Of a stretch of 64,000 bases of DNA, positions 11,466 to 23,156 are shown piece after piece. The notes under the pieces were generated by a model. The model was not told where the DNA came from and did no database searches. It saw nothing but the letters and a program-made list of their open reading frames with translations. Position 1 is the first letter of the stretch. Each line of letters opens with the position of its first letter. Origin of the DNA: Globodera rostochiensis (Eukaryota; Nematoda; Chromadorea; Rhabditida; Heteroderidae); contig JAEVLN010000033.1 in the NCBI GenBank assembly GCA_018350325.1, forward strand, positions 62,001 through 126,000. The letters run 5' to 3'. Position numbers and translations under genes: made by a program.

Positions 11466-11632
11466 AAATAACTAAAGTAAATAACGGCGTGGTGTTAGTG
11501 GCCGGCAGTCGCTGGGGTTCCCGAAGCTTCTGCCGTCTCTGCTTCATAACCAATGAAGCTGAACAGCCAGAAAACTGCCTGAACAGCCAGAAAACTGCAA
11601 AAAATTTAACCCGTTATTTTTATTATTTTTAA
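11466..11632 (+). CDS. Exon candidate NGVVLVAGSRWGSRSF, Cys-containing
   Basis: Starts after a good acceptor (TTGTTTTACAG ends at 11,465) and stays open for about 55 codons. It reads ITKVNNGVVLVAGSRWGSRS then FCRLCFITNEAEQPENC, in balanced codon usage unlike the surroundings. A perfect tandem of GAACAGCCAGAAAACTGC (18 bp plus CT) lies at 11,562-11,599; it is not a multiple of three, so the second unit reads differently (LNSQKTA). FCRLCF resembles a metal-binding Cys pair, but no domain is identified. Probably a terminal exon or its remnant. Confidence 0.32.
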
Positions 11633-12607
11633 TTCGTATAAAACTCAAACTAAAGATAAATAAAGCCGTTTTTTTGTTTTTATAGTTTTAATCATGTAAA
11701 GATAAATATTTTTTGCTACTGCATGTTAAATAGTATAAATAAAGTTTAAAGATTTAATTTAATCATTATTTCGTTTTTTGTCATTATATTGCTTGCGGCA
11801 CATTAATTTTTTGTTTTACTCTTTACACATGTTAAAATCATAAATATTTAGTTTTTATATTACTACCTTTGTCCTTAATAATCGTTTCAATTCGTTTGAT
11901 ATTTATAAGCATAAGAGATTTAGATTTAATTTGTTTTTCATTATTTTTAAGCAATAAAATAACTTTACTTATTCTTTCTTTTTATTAATGATTTTTTAAA
12001 CATTTAAAAAAAAGTTGTTATTTATTTAAAATGATTTAGACATCTTTGCCTCTGAATCGTTTGTCGAGTCCAGCTGCACTTTGCTCATCTGCCAAATTGC
12101 ATAAAAGTTAATGCAGCGAAAATAAAACTTAAATTAATTTTGAAATTGTTTCGTAAGTTATCACAATACAAAAAAAAATAGTTTTATTGATGTTTATTTT
12201 AATAAACCCATTTGATAAAGAATTTTAACATTTGATTAATATTTGATAAAATTTATGTTTTGATTATATTTTGATAAGTGTGAAAGCGAGATTGATTTTC
12301 GTCTGCTTAGAATTTGGTGAAATGTAAACAAAGGCAAATTAATTTTATAATCGTTTTTTAACTTAAAAATATTACAATCTCGTATGTTAAAGTAGCAACC
12401 AACTTGAATTTACTTATTTTTTAACAAAAAGTTAAAATTATAATTTTATAAATTATTTTTTTGAATAGTTGAGTAATTTATATTTTTATTTTTGACTTGA
12501 AATTAATCAAAAGTAAATAATATATATATTTATTTAAGTTCAAAGGAGCCGAGCTGTTAGTATCATATGCTTATTAATATTTTGCATTCTTATATAAATA
12601 TGTATAG
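11633..12607. other. AT-rich DNA with one small islet
   Basis: An islet at 12,036-12,112 has a plus frame DIFASESFVESSCTLLICQI, unassigned. The stretch 12,240-12,600 is a diverged copy of about 4,920-5,390 (GAGCCGAGCTG, ATATGCTTATTAAT). Nothing else is supported. Confidence 0.35.
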
Positions 12608-12745
12608 ATTTATAGAACTATCATATTAGCAGTTTTCATTTTTTGTTATCACCCGTCGCTAGTGCCAAGGCGGATAGATATAGTACAATACCATAGGACA
12701 AATACGCGTTATGCACACTGGACCAGCGACATGGCGCTTTTTTAG
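12608..12745 (+). CDS. Exon-like islet FCYHPSLVPRRID
   Basis: An open frame of 45 codons whose GC-richer core reads FCYHPSLVPRRIDIVQYHRT then NTRYAHWTSDMALF and stops. The other two plus frames have stops in the core. It sits just left of the 3.8-kb duplication and is not carried in the second copy, so constraint cannot be tested. No start codon; the family is not recognised. Confidence 0.25.
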   Translation: MYRTIILAVFIFCYHPSLVPRRIDIVQYHRTNTRYAHWTSDMALF

Positions 12746-12996
12746 ATTTTAAATTAATTTATTAATTTATTTAAATGTTTTGGTCGGCCAATTTATTTTC
12801 GTAGCTTAAATAGATTTTACTCATTTTTTTATTAATTACCAAAAAAGCGATTCGTATCTAATTGATATTCTAAAAATAAAAAAGTTTAGCATATTAAATT
12901 GGTGATAAATTAAACGCATTTATTTATTAATTTTTAAATATAATCATTTTTCTTTTTTGCTTATAATTATAATTTTCATTATTTTTTGCATTGCAG

Positions 12997-13061
12997 CACC
13001 GGAGCAGGTGAAAGCTCGTGAAACAATTTTCATGCTTTTTCTTAGGTTTTATTTATTCAAG
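12997..13061 (+). CDS. Exon candidate PEQVKARETIFMLFLR
   Basis: Bounded by a strong acceptor (ATTTTTTGCATTGCAG) and a donor CAAG/GTATTT. The 65-bp piece reads, after two bases of a split codon, PEQVKARETIFMLFLRFYLF then K. The partner at 31,606-31,670 keeps both splice sites and differs by Lys for Glu. It would be an internal exon (phase 2 entry, phase 0 exit). A further frame MSLDFCDLCNVQRENN follows at 13,072 in both copies. Confidence 0.35.
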
Positions 13062-13310
13062 GTATTTTAAGATGTCATTGGATTTTTGCGACTTGTGCAA
13101 TGTCCAGCGCGAAAACAATTCAAATCAATCTATAAAATAAAACATCAATGCCCAATTTAGCTAAAACAATTTCTTACTTATTTTATTCGCAGAAAGCTAT
13201 TTTTTCAGAATGTATTTGTTTATTTGTTTAACTCATTTTTATAATTTTCATTCAACCATATAGATTTGGATTGCTATCAAAAGTTTTTGCTTTATATATA
13301 GTCATTATAG

Positions 13311-13380
13311 GGTAACTTGTCTCCGTGTTATATCTGCATTTCTGGGGGACTGCAATCTTAGTTTAAAATCCTTAATTGGA
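13311..13380 (+). CDS. Exon-like islet VTCLRVISAFLGDC
   Basis: After an acceptor-like CATTATAG the frame reads VTCLRVISAFLGDCNLSLKS and remains open into the neighbouring repeat. The partner at 31,920 is identical over the islet, so there is no test of selection. Unrecognised; might be incidental. Confidence 0.2.
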
Positions 13381-13499
13381 TTTAAGATTAAAAATAACAC
13401 CACTCAGAAACCTTATAAATTTTTGATTTTTTTACAAATTAGGCAAATTTTCATATCACAAAACTTTAATTTGCACTTTTCTATTCCTAAAAAGCTTCA

Positions 13500-13640
13500 A
13501 AAAATAACCGTTATTCTTAAAATATAGTTAACAAATTGAGTCAAAAATCAAAATTTTTTCGGCAGCGCCTATCAGCACTGCCGACCTCCCCCCCCCCCTC
13601 CCACAAAAGTAAAGCAGAATTCAATAAATTTCAAAAATAC
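13500..13640 (+). repeat. Hairpin plus C-homopolymer repeat, copy a
   Basis: Core order is ACAAATTGAGTCAAAAATCA, then CGGCAGCGCC...CTGCCG (inverted repeat), then a C run at 13,588-13,598, then CCCACAAAAGTAAAGCAGAA. The same order occurs at 32,265-32,380 with a C run at 32,321-32,340. It occurs inverted at 21,190-21,280 with a G run at 21,210-21,237, and inverted and decayed at 63,190-63,260. A dispersed repeat of unknown class. Confidence 0.6.
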
Positions 13641-15467
13641 GCTCCTAAAATTGAACTTTTTTTAAAGTTTTGTATTGTCAGTTACCACCATTTTGTATAT
13701 TTTGGTTTAATTCTTGTATTATTTAATTAACTGAAATATATTTTTTATTATAAAAAAATAGATTAAATTTTTAATTTGATATTAACTAAGTTCTTGATTT
13801 TATACCTTGTAGATATGTTCTTATTAATAATAATAAATATTTTTTGGCATAAGTTTATCATTAAATAAATGTATAATTTGAAAAAATAAAAGGTTATTGA
13901 AACTCTTTCGGTCCGGCGAATTGTACCTGCGTGTGCAAGTTTGTTATTTTATTTAAAATTTTGCCGATTTGTTTATTTAAATATTTAGATTAATTTTCAA
14001 GTTGTCACTTGGGTATTAATTGCTTTTATCAATAAAATTTAAAAAATCATTTTTAAAGATGATTTAGCAGTTTTTTTTCAAGTGTTTTCCGTTTAAAAAT
14101 GAATAGACATTATTTTAACGTCTTTGGAACTTTTACATTATAAATGATATTTAAAATATTTATCCGTATTTTTCGTAGCTTAAATTGGTTATTTATATTT
14201 TATTTTTATTAATCATCCTTATATTTAGGTGTCGAATTTGATATCTCAAAAAAAAGAGGTTATGATAGTGCGCCTCCCTAACTCCATCCGATAACGCCCC
14301 CAACGAACGCCCTCGCGTGCCCTTGACAAAAAAAAATCGCAAGCACTCATGCTGAAGTAATATCGTCTATATTTAATTGCCGAATATAACCACATATTTT
14401 TTAAGAAATCTTTTGTGAACATTCTGTTTCCACAATAAAAAAATTTTTTATTAATGTGTGATATTTTATAAATTAAAATTAAACAAAATTTGAATTATAC
14501 TAATGATGTTTTAAATTTATGTCATAGTTTACGTAAATTTGGTGTTAATATAATTAAACGTTTGCGTAAAGATTTGTGTTTTAATTTTTTATAAGATTAT
14601 TAAATTAATTATTTAGTTTCCATTATTTGTTATATTTCGTGCTAATTCCCGTATATTCAAGTTTATAATTTTTAATATAAACAATACAAATTTTTTTTAT
14701 TAATAATTTTCAAATCTCATTAATTTTCTCGGAAAGGAACACAATATATATTATCGAACACTTTTTATGGCATTTCTTTAATTATCACTTTTTTCACAAC
14801 TGTCTCGTAACCAGATCTCGGTTAAAGAAATTTATATTATTTGTTTTTATTTATTTTTGAATTTGTGCAGTTAACAATTATTTTATTTACAAATTTAACT
14901 TTTATAACTGGGTTTTCGGAAGGAATTGTTGTCGCGCATCTCATGAAGGGGGTACACTATTAAATTTTAAATAATCTGAGTATGTTTTGCTCGTATGCCA
15001 CTTTGTGCAATTTACTAATATTGACATATGCTCTCGTAATATAAAATTTATAATAATTGTAGTAACACATTTTTTTTGTTATTCTTTATAGTTGTTGATA
15101 TTGTAACTATTTGCACATGCTTGAAAAAACTGTTGAAATTTTTATGTGATCACTACTTCTTTGAAAATTTGATTTTAAATGGCTTCTGCGTATAACATTT
15201 TACTCTATGTCTTTTGACCGTAAGCAAATAGTATTCATTATAAAAATATATTTAATCTTTAATTCGGTAATCAACAAATTAATTGAATATAATTAGCTTT
15301 AAGATTTCATAATCATTAAATTATAACGGCGTTTGCATATTCCGTGCGATATATATAAAGTTGGGGTTTTGATTAAAAATTCATTTATTACAAATTTATA
15401 AATTTAATTCGGGTATCGGGGATAAACACTCCCTAAAAATCGGATTTTTTTGGGAAGTAATGAGTAC

Positions 15468-15620
15468 ATGAAAATATTTAAAGTCCGGTTTGATGTTGTA
15501 TTGGTCATGGTGAGGATTATGGGCGGTCAGCAGATGGTGATTCGGATCCCGACTACGTAAATGATTTTTTACCGTTTCAATGGATATCTATGGTGTTGGG
15601 GAAAAACTTTAATATTTAAA
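15468..15620 (+). pseudogene. Frameshifted copy of the ORF at 34,224
   Basis: Matches the acidic ORF at 34,224 (MKIFKVRFDVVLV start) but lacks one base near 15,507, where the partner reads GTCACTGGTGAGG and this copy GTCATGGTGAGG. It also carries Gly for Asp and Tyr for Cys replacements after the lesion. Read as a broken duplicate, or as evidence that neither copy is coding. Confidence 0.4.
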
Positions 15621-16402
15621 ATGTTTTTAAATTAAAATTGTAATCAAAAAATAATAAACAAAATTTGGAAAAAAATAACTATAATTCAATTAATATAAAA
15701 GCAATTATAAAATTCATTCTTTCGCATTTGTAAAAAAATGTATGTAGTCAATTTTAATAAAGTAATTAATAAGCTCAACTAAACTCTGAAATAAAAAAAC
15801 AATGCATAGTATTAATAGAAAATTTTAATATTATACAAAAAAATAAATAAACAAATCAAGTGAACTACTTTTTTAAAAGGTTTTATACATTTGATATTAA
15901 CAAACTGTTTTAACAAAGTAAAAACATTTATTAAATTTGTTGGAAGTGTTATTTAATTTGAACAAAATTAGCAAAAAAATTCGTATTAATTAAATAGTTT
16001 ATCCGGGCATAAACTTTTTTGTTTTTGTTTTTTTGCTAAAATAATAATTCTGCAAAGCTAAAATTTTGAATTTATTTAATAAAATTTGTCTATATTTGTG
16101 TTAGGGGTAATAAAATATTTTTTATTAAATTGATGATATTTATATATGTTGTTTTTAACTTTTTTTTAATGATTAATTTTACTTTTACTTTCTTATCAAC
16201 ACGATTAAATGGGTTAAATAATTTTCTCGTTTGACTGTCCAGCTTCATTTTGCTTTGTCTAATAAAAATTTAAATGAGAGAAAATTTTGGAAATCAAAAA
16301 GCGATTTTAAATTTGTAGAGAATTTTTTAATGAATTACTTATAAATTTAATTTCAAAATGATTTATTATATAACTTTAGAGGCCTTTCATTCGTCATGAG
16401 GC

Positions 16403-16654
16403 ATGACAATTTCTCTCTTTCCGGCTTGCTGCGCCCATTACCTTTTCTTTATAATTCCACTAACCATCCTTATACTTTTTTTGTTAATTTTCATAAGCAA
16501 TATAGTTTTTATGTCTTTATTACAATTACTTTTAAATAAGCTATTAATAAATTTAAATTTCTGTTGCCAAAATAAAATTTTATTATTAAATGACTTTATA
16601 AATTTAATTTTTTTATTTTGCCAATACCCAATTAAATCTCTGGTTTACATTTAA
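16403..16654 (+). CDS. Small hydrophobic ORF, 83 aa, N-terminus shared with 35,150
   Basis: ATG-initiated frame starting MTISLFPACCAHYLFFIIPL, strongly hydrophobic and likely to span a membrane. The first 45 or so codons are preserved in the partner at 35,150 with a single Leu to Phe change at the end of the shared part. The duplication then stops, and the tails differ (here NKLLINLNFCCQNK). The tail is A/T-driven and may not be real. Function unknown. Confidence 0.3.
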   Translation: MTISLFPACCAHYLFFIIPLTILILFLLIFISNIVFMSLLQLLLNKLLINLNFCCQNKILLLNDFINLIFLFCQYPIKSLVYI

Positions 16655-17100
16655 TTTTAATATGGTCTTTTTTATAATCATGGATTTTTCATGACTTCGT
16701 CTTCCCTGACTTAGTTCTTGCTTTGGGCTCGCTCGAATGTAGATCGTATATTTTCCAGTTTATTGACTAGAACACAGAAACTATGCGTTGCTTTTTTTGT
16801 ATATTATCTTATTTTACATAATTTTACATGTAAAGAAGTTAAAGATGAATTAATTTAATGATAAGAAATATATAAAAAAATTAGAATAAATTCATATATC
16901 ATGGAATAATACTTGTAATAGATTTAGCGAACTGTCTCGAGTTAGTATTTGGTGTGTTGATCCTCTCGCTGACTTAATTATGAGTTAGAATGATAATTGA
17001 TACTGAAAAATGCAACAACACCTGTTTCCGTTCGACAACTTTTTTAAATAGAATGACTGATTTTGGATTAAAAAATTTTAATTTTGAGTTGTTTTTTAAG
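16655..17100. other. AT-rich DNA, small islets
   Basis: Short islets at 16,690-16,750 and 16,930-16,975 have no copy or convincing frame. Nothing further is supported. Confidence 0.4.
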
Positions 17101-17293
17101 TTTACTTTTGAAATCGAATAAAGCATTAGGTATTCAAATAGCAGTCGCTGTAATCAAGTTATTTCATGCCCAAGAAACGAATTTGGAAGGTGCAAATTCA
17201 ATTCACCGAAAAGGTTTAGAATCTTTCTGTATAGCCTATGATTTTGGCTATGTGGTTGTGAATGAAGCAGAATTCCCCAATGGCTGGGTTTAG
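17101..17293 (+). CDS. Terminal exon candidate ending EFPNGWV
   Basis: From an acceptor-like TTTTTTAAG the frame stays open to a TAG for about 64 codons. It reads LLLKSNKALGIQIAVAVIKL, FHAQETNLEGANSIHRKGLE, then SFCIAYDFGYVVVNEAEFPN and GWV. Residue usage (Gly, Asn, Glu, His spread) is unlike the A/T frames around it, and there is no ATG, so it would be a last exon. No family recognised. Next to it, 17,340-17,570 is a low-complexity element with words such as AAAATATGG. Confidence 0.35.
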
Positions 17294-20200
17294 TTTTTTT
17301 TGGTTTCTGCAATTCATTATTTGTTCTGACATTTATTTATTAATTGTATAATATAATAATCGTAAAACCCCCAAAAATTGAATTTCTTCAAAAATTTTCG
17401 GAAAAATGCCTAAAATATGGATTTATTATGGAAAAGATGGCAAGAATATGGATTTTTAGAGACTAAAAAGTCGCTCTAATTCAAAATTTTTTAGAATGAA
17501 TGCTATTTCTGGGCTTCTCTCGTCAAACCCTATTCGCAAAAAAAGGTTAAACCCTAAAATCCGGGCTCTAGTAATAAATAAAGAAATTTAATTTAAAAAT
17601 AAATCAATCTTTTTTTTGTTTACAAATTTCATTCATAACTCGGTCTTCGGAAGAAATTGCGGGTCGCACCTCTTAATCGTATTTAAAAAAAATCATTTAC
17701 AAATCAAAAAAGCAATATTTATTGTTTGGGATATAAAAAATTATAAAAAAATTTGAATTTTCAATAATATAAATGAATAAATTATGTAACTTAGTATAAA
17801 AATAGTCTTTTTTGATGTTTTGTTGCTAATTTGATGATGAATTTTTATTAAGAGTATCAGCATTTATCCATTAAATTTTTAATTATATGCACTTAAGTAA
17901 AGTGTTGTTTAATCAATAAGCGCAAATTGCTGTATTATTATTATCAAATTGACGATCCCTCGCACTATGCGAAGTAAAGGACGACGTTTTTCCAAGATAG
18001 AATAAGCGACGGCGTCATTTTATTTAAAAAATTATTTTTTATAATATAAAACAAAGTTTATTTACATTATAATATTTTATATATTTGTGCATAGTTTATA
18101 TTTTAATATTGTAAACCTTAGTAAACAATGTTTTACCAATTTTCTGCGTTCCTGTTGTGAGATCTTTTAATATCAGCAATAGTTTCTATAATACTAAATA
18201 AAACAATTGACAAGATAACGATAAATTTATCAAAAGTAGAAATAGCACGTTATTGTTTTACTGACCCCAATTGCCTTTCTTTAGATAGACATTGGAAACT
18301 TTTAATTAGTCTTTTTTATTTAATTTCGGCGTTTGCTCTCGCCGATATGTTTTTTTAAATTAGCTCACTCGTATGTTGATTATATATTTTTTAGAGATTA
18401 ATTTGATGAATATGATCCTTATTTGATTTATATTTTGTCAGTCAGGGCTTTACGAAATAAGTTTATTCTCTTTAATCATTAGAATTTGCTGATTTTGTTT
18501 GTTTTAGCTGAATGTGTAACTTAGAAATCAGTGACACTTTTGAATACTCGTTAATTTATTTTTTTTAATCTAAGCTTCTTATAAATTTTTTGGCTGAATA
18601 AATTGATTAAATTTTACATTTATGAAGAGATGCCATGATTAGAAAATTATTAATTCACAATTTTAAACATAAGAATTTACGCCTTTCGCGGCACAAAATA
18701 GCTTCCAGTCACAATATTAAACTTTTTAGAATGATAATGTGTTGAGTTCACCGTGTCTGCGCTCGGCGGTATACAGTGCAACAGATGTGGAGCAAACGTT
18801 ATTATGATATATAATATAAGCAAGCAAAAATATTTGATAATCGGATATACATTGGCTTATACAATTGCTAATTGTTTAATTTAGTTCTATTCTTTTTGGT
18901 ACTTGTAAAATGTACTTCAGCTTTATTCAGACTAGCTTATTAATTTCATTAATTGCACTTTATCCAAAGCTTTTTAATATTTTGTTTTTTTCATTATCAT
19001 TTTTATCGGTTTCTCTCGCAACCAGATCTATGTTGCATACTATTATTATTTTAAAGATATTGGAAGTTTTTTATTGATGCAAACTTATATTTAATTTATA
19101 AGTTTTGGGCGCATATTCTTATTATATTTAATTAGTTTATAATTTTCATATATAGCATAACTTAATTAGCTTTTTCTACTAAATAAATTTTCATTTTCAT
19201 TTTTTATTTCGTAAATTAGAATTTAATTTAATTTAATGTTTAAAACCTGTTTGCTTTGATAAAGGATTTTGCTTTTTATTATTACATGAAATTTTTATTT
19301 ACTATAAGTCATAAATGCTAATGTTTTTGATGCATATTTTATCGCGGTATTCTTGGAATTCCAAGAAATATAATTTACATGTTTTACTTTAATTTTTTCC
19401 TCCTTTTTTATTATTTAATGGTAACAACCATTAAGTCGATTGATATATTTTAAACATTTTTACAAATAAAAATTTAACTTTAACTAAATATTAGATTGTT
19501 TTATTTTAAAGGCTTATATACTTGGTATCAAAAAATTCGAACATCTTGACAAAAAGGAAGAACAATAACTAGACCAGATTGCATTGCTTCATTCTTAGTA
19601 AAATGGCGAGGCCTGCTACACACAGACGCGACTTTACGGTTGACATCTCGCCATTCATTTTTTAAATTTATTTTAAATATAAAACTAAAGTTTTTTTATA
19701 TAAGTTGTTGTTATAATAGTTCGCTATTTTTTATTCATAATTATTTAAAAATTTTCTTTATAAACAAGTTTCTTTTAGGAATAAATATGCATTAGAAATT
19801 CTAGTCAGATTATACATTATTTTGATTTTTTAGGCTTAATAATTAAATAAATTGAAGCTATGCGATAGGTAAATCGGTTTCTCTTTATCTTTTACAAAAA
19901 TTTATGACCTCGTCACTCGTATTATTTATTTGTTTATTTTATTTAGCATGTTTTTCAAAATTAACATTGAAACATTGATCACATTAAAATTTTTAAATTT
20001 TTGTAACTTCATTGCAGTGGCAAAATCAAGGTTATAGTAATTTATTCTTTTTATTGGATAGCATAATTTTGAAATATATTCTAACGTTTATGTATTCTCA
20101 TTAATCGTGTTATTGCTTTCTTGGATCCGATGATTAAAACATTTGTGTACTTATGAGAGGTTCTTGTTCATTAATCAAATTGACAAATGAATATTTAACC

Positions 20201-20810
20201 GATATTATGTTCCAATCTTTAACTTTTTAATAATTTAAATAAATCATTATTTTAACGTATTTTGCAATTTATTGATCGTTTTTTCCAATAAATGTCAACA
20301 TTTAATGTACTATTTTTGTTTATATTAGATTGAGGTGCACCACTCAGATTGTGATAAAAATGTTTGGTTTATACTTTTCTTTAATAAAATGTACGAAAAG
20401 TATTTAGATTTGTTCATCTGAATCATACTTAAACTTATAACTTTTTAATGTTTATTTATTTTATGCATAAGCTTTTTTGTTAAAAGGTGATTTTTTAGTG
20501 ATTTTATGAACTGAAATTTATTACTTAAATATCTTTTAAATGTAAAATTTACTTTCATCTTTAAGCAGAATAAACTTTAATTTATTAAATGTCTCAAAGG
20601 TTTCTTAATAAATTTTATAAATTTAATAATTTTAAATTAATTATATTTACTTTTTACAAAAATATTTAGAAATATCATTTATCCTAAAAGTTTAGGACCC
20701 GATACGGCACTTGAATGATTTATTATAGTAATTTATTTTGAATGTTGTGAAATTAATCCTTGTGGTTAGTTGATTGTATGAGACGGTTTTATTAATAAAG
20801 TATGAATTAG
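17294..20810. other. AT-rich DNA with repeats and unassigned islets
   Basis: At 17,340-17,480 lies a low-complexity element with ATATGG words like those at 56,000-56,060. The islet at 17,565-17,680 (CTTCGGAAGAAATTG) belongs to a family also at 14,900, 33,650, 46,240, 52,340, 62,750 and 63,890. Islets at 17,955-18,015, 18,670-18,795, 19,360 and 19,590-19,650 are unassigned. GTGTTGAGTTCAC at 18,740 recurs at 44,000. No gene is supported. Confidence 0.35.
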
Positions 20811-20905
20811 AGACCGGAAACTTGGACCCAAACCCAAAACCCAAAAATTTTTTGGTCATTTATTGGGTTTTGGGTTTTTTTGGGTTGACAAAACCCAAAA
20901 AATTT
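20811..20905. repeat. GGACCCAAA / GGGTTTTGGG low-complexity hairpin
   Basis: Words built on ACCCAAAACCCAAAAA followed by the complementary TTGGGTTTTGGG, so the stretch can fold on itself. The same words, including GGTCATTT in the loop, form two hairpins at 23,157-23,315. The two occurrences flank the foldback region at 21.2-22.9 kb, which may be coincidence or may mark an element border. Confidence 0.5.
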
Positions 20906-21149
20906 TAGAAAACATAATAAAATGCCCAAATTTCCGATTTTTTTTAATTTTTTAATTATTCAACGCATTTTCTGACCAGTCATGATAAATCCATGAATAA
21001 TATTAATATCAGGGTATCCATCTGTCAAACCAAAAAAATCAGGAATACCGACTGAAAATCAGAAAAAAAAATCAGGAATATTTTTTAGGTGTGTAAATAT
21101 AATTAATTTAATGCCAAAACTCTTTTTAAGAAAATTGTGTAAGTTTTGA

Positions 21150-21290
21150 TAATTTGCGTTTTTTGAATTTTCAGAAATCCTCTTCTTTTTGCGAATTCTG
21201 CTTTACTGTGGGGGGAGGGGGGGGGGGGGGGGGGGGGTCGGCGCTGCCGAGAAACTTTTGAATTTTTGACTCAATTTGTTAAGGGGAATT
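21150..21290 (-). repeat. Hairpin plus homopolymer repeat, copy c (inverted, G run)
   Basis: Reverse-strand copy of the family at 13,500. GAATTCTGCTTTACTGTG is followed by a G run at 21,210-21,237 (one interrupting A), GTCGGCGCTGCCGAG, then TTTTTGACTCAATTTGTTAA. The hairpin is shorter than in copies a and b. Confidence 0.6.
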
Positions 21291-21503
21291 GCAACCAAAT
21301 TTTAAAATTACGTTACTTTTTTTTGAATTTAGGAATGGGAGAGGTCCGCCGGCAACGCAAGAAAAATTTTTACAGAAAGAATTCTTTGTTACAAAATTAA
21401 ACCAAAAAGTTCAAAAAAATATGAAAATTTGGCAACATTTGTTAAAAAATTTGTTGAAAATTCCAGAAAAATATGATGAATTTTTGTCAAAAATTCTGGT
21501 CCC

Positions 21504-22552
21504 ACCCAACTCATCCATACCCAACTCATCTATAACCAACTCATCCATACCCAACTCATCCATACCCAACTCATCCATACCCAACTCATCCATACCCAAC
21601 TCATCCATACCCAACTCATCTATAACCAACTCATCCATACCCAACTCATCCATACCCAACTCATCCATACCCAACTCATCTATAACCAACTCATCCATAC
21701 CCAACTCATCCATACCCAACTCATCTATAACCAACTCATCCATACCCAACTCATCCATACCCAACTCATCCATACCCAACTCATCCATACCCAACTCATC
21801 CATACCCAACTCATCCATACCCAACTCATCTATAACCAACTCATCCATACCCAACTCATCTATAACCAACTCATCCATACCCAACTCATCCATACCCAAC
21901 TCATCCATACCCAACTCATCCATACCCAACTCATCCATACCCAACTCATCCATACCCAACTCATCCATACCCAACTCATCTATAACCAACTCATCCATAC
22001 CCAACTCATCTATAACCAACTCATCCATACCCAACTCATCTATAACCAACTCATCCATACCCAACTCATCCATACCCAACTCATCTATAACCAACTCATC
22101 CATACCCAACTCATCCATACCCAACTCATCCATACCCAACTCATCTATAACCAACTCATCCATACCCAACTCATCTATAACCAACTCATCCATACCCAAC
22201 TCATCCATACCCAACTCATCTATAACCAACTCATCCATACCCAACTCATCTATAACCAACTCATCCATACCCAACTCATCTATAACCAACTCATCCATAC
22301 CCAACTCATCTATAACCAACTCATCCATACCCAACTCATCTATAACCAACTCATCCATACCCAACTCATCCATACCCAACTCATCTATAACCAACTCATC
22401 CATACCCAACTCATCCATACCCAACTCATCCATACCCAACTCATCTATAACCAACTCATCCATACCCAACTCATCATACCCAACTCATCCATACCCAACT
22501 CATCCATACCCAACTCATTCATACCCATCTCATCCATATCCAACTCATCCAT
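21504..22552. repeat. 15-bp satellite array, about 70 units
   Basis: Tandem units CCATACCCAACTCAT with a second form CTATAACCAACTCAT, which differs at two linked positions. The second form never occurs twice in a row. Because 15 is a multiple of three, both strands stay open for hundreds of codons (PNSSI repeats on plus, MDELG on minus), which explains the long frames here without any gene. The last units (22,470-22,552) are degenerate and run into a palindrome whose far side carries the same satellite inverted. Confidence 0.9.
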
Positions 22553-22553
22553 A

Positions 22554-22836
22554 GAGCATAACTTGCTTCAAACTCGATTTAGGAAGTCTTAACGCCATTC
22601 GATAGATCTCGAACAGTTGAAGCTAACTTTTAGTTAAAGCTTTGCGATTGGACAAGTTTCAAAAAAGTTATGGCCTTAACACTTGAGAAAGTTAAAAAAA
22701 TTCCGATTTTTGGGCGGTTTTATGGCCATAACTTTTTTGAAGCTTGTCCAATCGCAAAGATTTAACTTAAAGCTAGCTTCAACTGTTCAAGATCTATCGA
22801 ATGGCGTAGTTACGTTTGAAGCAAGTTATATGCTCA
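22554..22836. repeat. Palindrome, arms of about 120 bp (foldback core)
   Basis: Left arm 22,554-22,675 and right arm 22,724-22,836 are inverted copies (TAACTTGCTTCAAAC, ATTCGATAGATCT, GCGATTGGACAAG shared), with a 48-bp spacer. Beyond the right arm, 22,838-22,900 holds about four degenerate 15-bp satellite units in inverse orientation. The structure resembles foldback transposons, whose inverted repeats contain internal tandem repeats; no transposase frame is present. Confidence 0.75.
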
Positions 22837-22974
22837 ATGGATGAGATGGGTATGGATGAGTGGGTATGGAAGAGTTGGGTATGGATGAGTTGGGTTTACC
22901 CCCAAAAATACTTTTGTTTGCGTCATTTTAATTAAAAAATATTCGAAATTTATTTTAAAATTTATTAATGGGGG

Positions 22975-23110
22975 GAAGCGTAGGAGCAGAGCAAAAATGA
23001 TAATAAGTGTCGCACTAAAGCAGGTTCGAACCAAACAAATAACATAAGATTAAGACAAACCACTAAGCCATCAATTACTTATAAAGATTCTTGTAAAAAA
23101 GATTGAAAAA
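22975..23110 (-). repeat. tRNA-promoter-like boxes, copy 2
   Basis: Minus strand TGGCTTAGTGG (23,060-23,070, A box) and GGTTCGAACCTG (23,021-23,032, B box) match pol III consensus well. The A to B distance is about 38 bases, too short for a normal tRNA, and the acceptor arms do not pair. Related to 10,348-10,381 and 52,451-52,502. Confidence 0.4.
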
Positions 23111-23156
23111 TCACTCGATGATGCTATCTTTGGGGGTGTAAATTCAACCGGGCAAC

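Larger units (their letters stand above)
12753..16538. repeat. Segmental duplication, copy 1 (partner 31,374-35,286)
   Basis: Nearly identical to 31,374-35,286 in direct orientation. The match starts at AAATTTATTAATTTATTTAA and ends within TTTTAAATAAGC. The partner has an extra piece of about 130 bp near 32,006-32,136 and 20 bp near 34,079. Contents in order are the exon candidate 12,997-13,061, islets at 13,080 and 13,311, the C-homopolymer repeat at 13,500-13,640, the islets at 13,900, 14,260, 14,800 and 14,900, the frameshifted ORF at 15,468, and the start of the ORF at 16,403. Confidence 0.85.

Noticed and set aside
14000..14030. Spliced-leader-like sequence (minus strand TTAATACCCAAGTGAC, also at 28.2 and 32.75 kb)
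   Set aside because: Only partly resembles nematode SL1, there is no donor in the right place and no Sm-site context; the copies are explained by duplication.
21504..22552. CRISPR-like array
   Set aside because: Units are contiguous with no unique spacers, and the genome is eukaryotic by its introns.
21289..22554. 421-codon frame of PNSSI repeats and its minus-strand mirror of MDELG repeats
   Set aside because: Both are forced open by a 15-bp satellite whose length is a multiple of three; the non-repetitive start overlaps a dispersed repeat. Not a gene.
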